A DNA stretch of 5,352 nucleotides from Desulfovibrionaceae bacterium UBA6814 (lineage in GTDB: Bacteria; Desulfobacterota; Desulfovibrionia; Desulfovibrionales; Desulfovibrionaceae), in assembly GCA_002452635.1 (NCBI GenBank), contig DKEU01000156.1, forward strand, positions 206 to 5,557. Reading direction: 5' to 3'. Positions 1 to 4,486 of this stretch are shown one piece after another (the stretch's first letter is position 1; each line of letters begins with the position of its first letter). A program made the position numbers and the translations under genes. The notes beneath the pieces are model-generated. The model saw only the letters and a program-made list of their open reading frames with translations, searched no databases and was not told the DNA's origin.

Positions 1-815
1 AGGTCCAGCACGTCGTTGATGAGCCGGGTCAGGCGCTCGCCCTCCCGCTCGATGATGCCCAGGTTTTCGGCGATGCGCCGGCCCCGGGTCTCCATGGCCT
101 GCCCCCCGGGCAGTTCGCAGGCGTGGGGCAGGAAGGAGCGTTCGAACTCCTTGCGGATGAGCTTGGCGAAGCCCAGCACCGACGTGAGCGGGGTGCGCAG
201 TTCGTGCGACACCGAGGAGAGGAAGGCGCTCTTCATCTCGTCCAGTTCCCGCAGCCGCAGGTTCAGGACCTCCAGTTCCCCGGCCTTGCGGGCCAGGTCC
301 GTGGTGCGGATGCGGATTTCCGCCTCCAGGTTGCGGTTGAGTTCGGCCAGGCGCTCCCGGTCGCGCTTGCGTTCGCTCACGTCGCGCACCACGGCCACGG
401 CGTACTCGCCTTCCTCCAGATGCACCCGGCTCACCGAGACCTCCACCGGCAGGGAATTCCCCGCCAGGGGGCGGAGCAGGACCTCGGCCACCATCCGGCC
501 GCGGCCCTCCAGGCCCCAGGACAGGCGGTCGGCGTCCGCCGGAGAGAAGAGGGAGGAGAACTTGACCCGGGCCAGGTCCTGGGGACCGGCCCCCACCATG
601 CTCAGGGCGGCGCGGTTGTGGTCGGCCACCTTGCCGCCGGCCAGCTCCACCAGGAACACCGCGTCCAGACTCTGGTCCAGCAGGGCGCGAAACCGCTCCA
701 GTTCAGCCAACCGGTCGCGCAGTTCCGGATAGTAGCTCTTGCGCACCGACCGCTCGCCCAGGCCGATGAGCCGGTCGCGCAACGTATTGGTTTTCGTATC
801 AAAGGGCCTTTTCAT
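1..815 (-). CDS. PAS-domain sensor histidine kinase, ErcS-like partner of the ErcA-type dehydrogenase (3' end missing)
   Basis: This is a cytoplasmic two-component sensor kinase; 271 full codons are visible and the gene runs off the left edge before the ATPase domain. It starts at the ATG at 815-813, which lies inside the end of the upstream dehydrogenase gene (17-base overlap); a GAGG sequence about 15 bases upstream is only a weak ribosome site, so translational coupling is likely. No signal peptide or membrane segment is visible. Residues 12-41 form a charged helix with the motif GERSVRKSYYPEL. A PAS domain spans about 42-150 and ends in VVRDVSERK. A coiled-coil linker follows at about 150-195. 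The HisKA domain has the H-box SHELRTPL with the phosphorylatable His204. The second HisKA helix ends in LINDVLDL at the window edge. The spacing from His204 to that motif is longer than in a typical HisKA because of an extra segment at about 223-240. The input signal is not visible. The partner regulator is not in the window. The kinase call is firm; the ErcS-like role rests on gene context. Confidence 0.93.
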   Translation of the reverse strand, partial: MKRPFDTKTNTLRDRLIGLGERSVRKSYYPELRDRLAELERFRALLDQSLDAVFLVELAGGKVADHNRAALSMVGAGPQDLARVKFSSLFSPADADRLSWGLEGRGRMVAEVLLRPLAGNSLPVEVSVSRVHLEEGEYAVAVVRDVSERKRDRERLAELNRNLEAEIRIRTTDLARKAGELEVLNLRLRELDEMKSAFLSSVSHELRTPLTSVLGFAKLIRKEFERSFLPHACELPGGQAMETRGRRIAENLGIIEREGERLTRLINDVLD

Positions 816-1968
816 AGATGGCGATGATGTCCTCGCAACTGGGTTCTTGGGGATTGGTGGCCATGCAGGGGTCGGCGGCGGCGAACTCGGCCAGGGCCTT
901 CAGATCCCGGGGGGTCACGCCCAGGTCGGCCAGGCCCACGTCCACGCCCGCGCGGCGCTTGAAGGCCCGCAGGCCCTCCAGGGTGGCGGCCTTGCGCTCG
1001 TCCAGGGGCGCGCCCTCCGGCACCTGGGCGCCCAGGGCCCGGGCCACGTCCGCATAGCGCTCCGGGGCCGCGGCGAAGTTGAAGTCCGCCACGTGTTCCA
1101 GGAGGATGGCGTTGCACAGGCCGTGGGGCAGGTCCTTGAGCCCGCCCAGGCTGTGGGCCATGGCGTGCACCGCGCCCAGGATGGCGTTGGAGAAGGCCAG
1201 GCCCGCATACATGCTGCCCAGCATCATGCCCGACCGCGCCGGAAGGTCGGTGGGGTCCTCCAGGGCCCGGGGCAGGTTGGCGCCGATGCGCCGCACCGCC
1301 TCCAGGGCGAAGAGATCGCTCACCGGGGAATGGGCGTTGGACACGTAGGCCTCCACCGCGTGGGTCAGGGCGTCCAGGCCGGTGTGGGCGGTCAGGTCCC
1401 GGTCCATGGTGGTGGTGGCCGCGGGGTCGATGAGGGACGCGTCCGGCACCATGGCCTTGCTCACGATGGCGATCTTCACCCTGCGGGTGGTGTCGTTGAT
1501 GATGGCGAACTGGGACACGTCCGCCGAGCTGCCCGCGGTGGTGGGCACGCAGATGAGCGGCGGCCCCGGCGTCTCCACGTTGTCCACCCCCTCGAAGGTG
1601 AGCACGTGGCGGTCGTTGCTGCACACGATGCCGATGCCCTTGGCGCAGTCCATGGGACTGCCCCCGCCCACCGCCACGATGGCGTCGCAGCCCTCGGCGC
1701 GGTAGAACTCGGCCCCGGCCATGACCTCGCGGTCCCGGGGATTGGGGGTCACCTTGTCGAAGACCACGGCCGCAAGCCCCGCCTCCCGGAGGGAGGCCAG
1801 GGCCCGCTCGGTCCAGCCCGCGTCCTCCACCCCGGGATCGGTCACCACCAGGGGCCGCCGCGAGCCCAGGTTGCGCGCGTAGCGGCCGGCCAGGGACAGG
1901 GCCCCCGGGCCGAACACGAATTCCGGGGCCACGAACTTGCGCAACTCGAGCAGGGCTTCGGCGTGCAT
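799..1968 (-). CDS. ercA: Iron-containing alcohol dehydrogenase, ErcA-like (possible regulatory role)
   Basis: A complete group III metal-dependent alcohol dehydrogenase of 389 residues, the usual family length (about 380-390). The start ATG at 1968-1966 is preceded by a strong GGAGGAGAG sequence. Such enzymes interconvert alcohols and aldehydes with NAD(P)H in the cytoplasm. The Rossmann-like half shows VVTD (Asp44, the position that favours NAD in FucO), the AVGGGSPMD nucleotide loop (99-107) and PTTAGSSAD (142-150). The helical half carries the expected metal ligands Asp199 and His203 (GLDALTH), His268 (VHAMAHSLGG) and His282 (PHG). The active site therefore looks intact. The N-terminal motif LRKFVAPEFVFG and the kinase gene immediately downstream match the ErcA type. 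In Pseudomonas aeruginosa ErcA takes part in regulating ethanol oxidation together with sensor kinases. Whether this copy is an enzyme, a regulator or both cannot be read from sequence. The family call is near certain; the ercA symbol is by similarity from memory and context. A candidate sigma-54 promoter lies upstream at 2082-2067. Confidence 0.95.
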   Translation of the reverse strand: MHAEALLELRKFVAPEFVFGPGALSLAGRYARNLGSRRPLVVTDPGVEDAGWTERALASLREAGLAAVVFDKVTPNPRDREVMAGAEFYRAEGCDAIVAVGGGSPMDCAKGIGIVCSNDRHVLTFEGVDNVETPGPPLICVPTTAGSSADVSQFAIINDTTRRVKIAIVSKAMVPDASLIDPAATTTMDRDLTAHTGLDALTHAVEAYVSNAHSPVSDLFALEAVRRIGANLPRALEDPTDLPARSGMMLGSMYAGLAFSNAILGAVHAMAHSLGGLKDLPHGLCNAILLEHVADFNFAAAPERYADVARALGAQVPEGAPLDERKAATLEGLRAFKRRAGVDVGLADLGVTPRDLKALAEFAAADPCMATNPQEPSCEDIIAIYEKAL

Positions 1969-1970
1969 GG

Positions 1971-1979
1971 CTCTCCTCC
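1971..1979 (-). promoter_or_regulatory. Strong ribosome binding site for the ErcA-like gene
   Basis: On the minus strand GGAGGAGAG ends two bases before the ATG at 1968; the GGAGG core is six bases from the start codon. This near-perfect Shine-Dalgarno match fixes the dehydrogenase start and argues against an upstream extension of the same open frame, which would run antisense into the cyclic-di-GMP gene. Confidence 0.85.
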
Positions 1980-1994
1980 GAACCGAGCTTGGAC

Positions 1995-2009
1995 GCGGCA
2001 AAGTGCCGC
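1995..2009 (-). repeat. Hairpin/inverted repeat in the presumed leader of the ErcA-like gene
   Basis: GCGGCA, a three-base spacer, then TGCCGC: a perfect 6-bp inverted repeat 27 bases upstream of the dehydrogenase start. Read as RNA it is a short GC-rich hairpin in the 5' leader; read as DNA it could be a small operator. There is no T-tract, so it is not an intrinsic terminator. The function is unknown. Confidence 0.45.
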
Positions 2010-2066
2010 ACCTGACTAAACCACCATTCAGATATACCACAGAGCCCAGGGGATGGAAACCTCGCA

Positions 2067-2082
2067 AGCGAATTTTGTGCCC
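2067..2082 (-). promoter_or_regulatory. Candidate sigma-54 (-24/-12) promoter for the ErcA-like/kinase unit
   Basis: The minus strand reads GGGCACAAAATTCGCT. It has the essential GG and GC dinucleotides with the exact 10-base spacing, plus the full GGCAC of the -24 box and TCGCT against a TTGCW -12 box. The departures from consensus are the first T, the G after GGCAC, and one T in the -12 box. The start point would fall near 2056, giving a leader of about 88 bases before the ATG at 1968. No enhancer-binding activator site could be assigned. The match is by eye and lies in a region with plausible spacing. Confidence 0.5.
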
Positions 2083-2109
2083 CTTGCCCTGTTGCGACAT
2101 TGCGGGTAG

Positions 2110-2149
2110 ACGATACCCCATCCTTCGTATCGCCCGCGCAACGATACCC
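2110..2149 (+). repeat. GATAC repeat array before the GGDEF-EAL gene
   Basis: A 9-base direct repeat ACGATACCC occurs at 2110-2118 and 2141-2149, 31 bases apart (about three helical turns). An inverted copy of its core, GTATCG, lies midway at 2127-2132. The downstream copy ends three bases before the start codon at 2153. The layout suits an operator for a protein binding one face of the helix. Alternatively it is an RNA element in which the central GTATCG pairs with either flanking copy. No Shine-Dalgarno sequence is visible between the array and the start codon. The function is inferred from geometry only. Confidence 0.45.
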
Positions 2150-2152
2150 GAC

Positions 2153-4399
2153 ATGCACCGTCCGAAACCGCACCATCCCCGCCCCCTGGCCTGCGCCCTT
2201 GGCGGCGTCCTGGCCCTGGCCCCGGTTCCGGCCTGGGCCGCGGGCCTCTCCCCGGCCCAGACCTGGGCCGGAGGCCTGGCCGCCGCGCTGGCGGGCCTGG
2301 GCCTGGGCTGGCTGCTGGCGCGCCGCCGCGCCCGGGCGGGCGAGGCCCTGCACCAGGGGGTCGCCGACTCCTTCGACGGGCTGGTGCTCATCTGCGGCCC
2401 GGACCAAACCGTGGAATACATGAACACGGCCCTGCTCCAGCGCACCGGCCGCCTGGCCGTGGGCGAGCCCTGCCACAAGGTCCTGCACGCCCTGGACCAG
2501 GCCTGCCCCTGGTGCGCCGCGGGCCGGGTCCAGGCGGGCGAGACCGTGCGCACCGAGGTGCAGAGCCCCAAGGACGACCGCTGGTACGCCGTGGTCTCCT
2601 CCCCCCTGCGCCGGGCCGACGGCCGCCTGGCCCAGCTCACCCTGCTCACGGACATCACCGCCCAGCGCCAGGTGGAGACCGCCCTGCGCGAATCCGAGAA
2701 GCGCTACCGCACCGTGGCGGACAACACCTACGACTGGGAGCTGTGGCTCTCCCCCGCGGGCGAAGTGCTCTACACCAGCCCCTCCTGCCAGCGGCTCACC
2801 GGCCTGGGGCCGGAACACTTCACCAAGGACCCCGCCGCCCTGGAGGCCCTGGTGCACGCCGAGGACCGCCAGGGGTGGAAGGACTACATGCAGGCCCTGC
2901 GCGGCCCGGCCTGGGCCGAATTGGAGTTCCGCCTGGTGCACCAGGGCGGGGCGGTGCGCTGGGTGAGCCAGGCCAGCCGCCGGGTGGCCGGCCCGGCCGG
3001 GGACGACCTGGGGGTGCGGGCCAGCATCCGGGACATCACCTCGGCCAAGAGCCTGGAGCAGGAGCTGCGGCGCACGGCCCTCACCGACCCGCTCACCGGG
3101 CTGGCCAACCGCACCCTGTGCCTGGACCGCATCGGCCAGGCCCTGAACCGCTCCCGCCGGCGCGAGGACTACCACTACGCGGTGGTGTTCATGGACCTGG
3201 ACCGCTTCAAGCTGGTCAACGACAGCTTCGGCCACGCCGCGGGAGACAAGCTGCTGGACGAGGTGGGCCGCCGCCTGGTCCGCTGCGTGCGCAGCCTGGA
3301 CCTGGTGGCCCGCTTCGGCGGGGACGAGTTCGTACTCCTCCTGGAGGAGCTGGAATCCCCCCGCCAGGCGGTGCGCATCATCAAGCGCGCCTCCCAGGAC
3401 CTGTCCGAGCCCTTCTTCCTGGAGGACAAGGAGGTGTGCGTCACGGCCAGCTTCGGGGTGGTGCTGGGCCCCACGGAGCACGGCAGCGCCGAGGACCTCC
3501 TGCGCAACGCCAACATCGCCCTGCACCGGGCCAAGGAATCCGGCCGGTCCAAGGTGCTGGTGTTCAACACCAAGATGCTCGAGGCCGCGGTGGAGCTCAT
3601 GACCCTGGAGAACGACCTGCGCCGGGCCGTGGCCAGGGGCGAGTTCTTCGTGGTCTTCCAGCCCATCCTGGGGCTGGCCGACGGCCGGCTGGAGGGCTTC
3701 GAGGCCCTAGTCCGCTGGCGGCACCCCGAGCGGGGGACAGTCAGCCCCGGGGAGTTCATCCCCGCGGCCGAGGACACCGGCCTCATCGTGGACATCGGCC
3801 GGCAGGTGCTCCAGGAGTCCTGCCACACCGTGGCCCGCTGGCGCCGGGAGGCCCCCGCCGGCAAGGACCTGGTCCTGTCGGTGAACATCTCGGCGCGGCA
3901 GTTCACCCAGCCCGACCTGGTGGAAACCGTGCGCACCGCCCTGTCCGACTCCGGCCTGCCCCCGCACCTGCTCAAGCTGGAGATCACCGAGACCACCATC
4001 ATGGGCGACCCCGAGCTCACCGCGGACAAGCTGGCCCGCATCAAGGCCCTGGGCGTGCAGATCAGCGTCGACGATTTCGGCACGGGCTACTCGTCCATGA
4101 GCTATCTGCAGCGCTTCCCCCTGGACCACCTCAAGATCGACCTCTCCTTCGTGCAGGCCATGGACCAGGCCCCGGAAAACCGGGAGATCGTCCGGGCCAT
4201 CATCGCCCTGGCGCACAGCCTGGGCCTCAAGGTGGTGGCCGAGGGCGTGGAGCGCGAGGGCCAGCGCGACCTGCTGGCCTCCCTGGACTGCGAGTTCGGC
4301 CAGGGCTACCACTTCTCCCACCCGGTCTCCCCGGCCGAGGCCGAGGCCATGCTGCGCGACCAGGCCACCGCCCCCTTCCCCACCGCCCTGTCCGACTGA
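2153..4399 (+). CDS. Membrane-anchored PAS-PAS-GGDEF-EAL cyclic-di-GMP synthase/phosphodiesterase
   Basis: A 748-residue protein predicted to make and break cyclic-di-GMP at the inner membrane. Residues 1-30 look like a signal peptide (basic start, hydrophobic core, PAWA-A). A membrane helix at about 37-56 ends in RRRAR, leaving almost no periplasmic sensor. PAS 1 (about 65-172) carries Cys107, Cys118 and Cys121 in a CPWC-type cluster. PAS 2 (about 180-297) ends in SIRDIT. The GGDEF domain (about 303-472) has metal Asp348, an intact GGDEF at 389-393 and an RSLD inhibitory site (380-383) exactly five residues before it. The EAL domain (about 485-732) keeps the EAL motif at 517-519, Asn579, Glu613, Asp640-Asp641, Lys661, Glu697 and Gln717. 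Both activities therefore look possible, and which dominates cannot be told. The ATG at 2153 is chosen because it opens the signal peptide; no Shine-Dalgarno precedes it, so the start is less certain. The gene is divergent from the ErcA-like gene. Confidence 0.95.
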   Translation: MHRPKPHHPRPLACALGGVLALAPVPAWAAGLSPAQTWAGGLAAALAGLGLGWLLARRRARAGEALHQGVADSFDGLVLICGPDQTVEYMNTALLQRTGRLAVGEPCHKVLHALDQACPWCAAGRVQAGETVRTEVQSPKDDRWYAVVSSPLRRADGRLAQLTLLTDITAQRQVETALRESEKRYRTVADNTYDWELWLSPAGEVLYTSPSCQRLTGLGPEHFTKDPAALEALVHAEDRQGWKDYMQALRGPAWAELEFRLVHQGGAVRWVSQASRRVAGPAGDDLGVRASIRDITSAKSLEQELRRTALTDPLTGLANRTLCLDRIGQALNRSRRREDYHYAVVFMDLDRFKLVNDSFGHAAGDKLLDEVGRRLVRCVRSLDLVARFGGDEFVLLLEELESPRQAVRIIKRASQDLSEPFFLEDKEVCVTASFGVVLGPTEHGSAEDLLRNANIALHRAKESGRSKVLVFNTKMLEAAVELMTLENDLRRAVARGEFFVVFQPILGLADGRLEGFEALVRWRHPERGTVSPGEFIPAAEDTGLIVDIGRQVLQESCHTVARWRREAPAGKDLVLSVNISARQFTQPDLVETVRTALSDSGLPPHLLKLEITETTIMGDPELTADKLARIKALGVQISVDDFGTGYSSMSYLQRFPLDHLKIDLSFVQAMDQAPENREIVRAIIALAHSLGLKVVAEGVEREGQRDLLASLDCEFGQGYHFSHPVSPAEAEAMLRDQATAPFPTALSD

Positions 4400-4408
4400 T
4401 CCCTCCCC

Positions 4409-4440
4409 CGGGACCCTGTCCGGTTGGTCCCGTTCTTGCT
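4409..4440 (+). terminator. Possible intrinsic terminator after the GGDEF-EAL gene
   Basis: A perfect 7-bp stem, CGGGACC (4409-4415) with GGTCCCG (4426-4432), encloses a 10-base loop. It is followed by TTCTTGCT, a weak T-rich tail. It begins ten bases after the stop codon at 4399. The interrupted T-tract lowers confidence, and its downstream arm overlaps the candidate sigma-54 promoter of the next gene. Confidence 0.45.
4425..4440 (+). promoter_or_regulatory. Candidate sigma-54 (-24/-12) promoter for the chemoreceptor gene
   Basis: TGGTCCCGTTCTTGCT matches TGG of the -24 box and a perfect TTGCT -12 box, with the GG and GC dinucleotides at exactly 10-base spacing. The inner -24 bases (TCC in place of CAC) and the G after them depart from consensus. 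Transcription would start near 4451, giving a leader of about 36 bases before the ATG at 4487. If real, the chemoreceptor is transcribed independently of the upstream cyclic-di-GMP gene. Confidence 0.5.
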
Positions 4441-4456
4441 CACAGGGGTCCTGTGA
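4440..4456 (+). repeat. Perfect palindrome at the presumed chemoreceptor transcription start
   Basis: TCACAGG, spacer GGT, CCTGTGA: a 7-bp perfect inverted repeat. It abuts the -12 box of the candidate sigma-54 promoter and spans its expected start point. It could be a repressor operator, a 5' leader hairpin, or a second stem helping termination of the upstream gene. The arms are in the reverse order from a CRP/FNR-type TGTGA...TCACA site, so it is not assigned to that family. Confidence 0.5.
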
Positions 4457-4486
4457 CCCACACCACGAAAAGGACCGCCTGATTCC

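Noticed and set aside
793..800. TTCGTATC shared with the GATAC array at 2124-2131
   Set aside because: It is a single 8-base match in the overlapping coding region of the dehydrogenase and kinase; chance is a sufficient explanation.
739..2019. Long plus-strand open frame across the dehydrogenase region, rich in Gly, His and Val
   Set aside because: It lies antisense to the well-supported dehydrogenase and arises from high GC content; its composition is low-complexity and it shows no recognisable domain.
2092..2118. Possible sigma-70 promoter (TTGCGA and GATACC) for the GGDEF-EAL gene
   Set aside because: The spacer is only 15 bases and the -10 match is poor, so it is not reported as a promoter.
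1937..2152. Upstream extension of the GGDEF-EAL protein by 72 residues
   Set aside because: It would overlap the divergent dehydrogenase start and bury the signal peptide inside the protein; the ATG at 2153 opens directly onto a basic-then-hydrophobic signal sequence.
1969..2658. Possible N-terminal extension of the dehydrogenase to 619 residues
   Set aside because: The extra part is Arg/Ala/Pro-rich and antisense to the GGDEF-EAL gene, while the ATG at 1968 has a strong ribosome site and gives the normal family length.
812..3526. Minus-strand open frame of about 900 codons
   Set aside because: It is a different frame running through the dehydrogenase and antisense to the GGDEF-EAL gene; the predicted protein is Gly/Arg/Pro/His-rich with no domain, a usual artefact of stop-poor GC-rich DNA.
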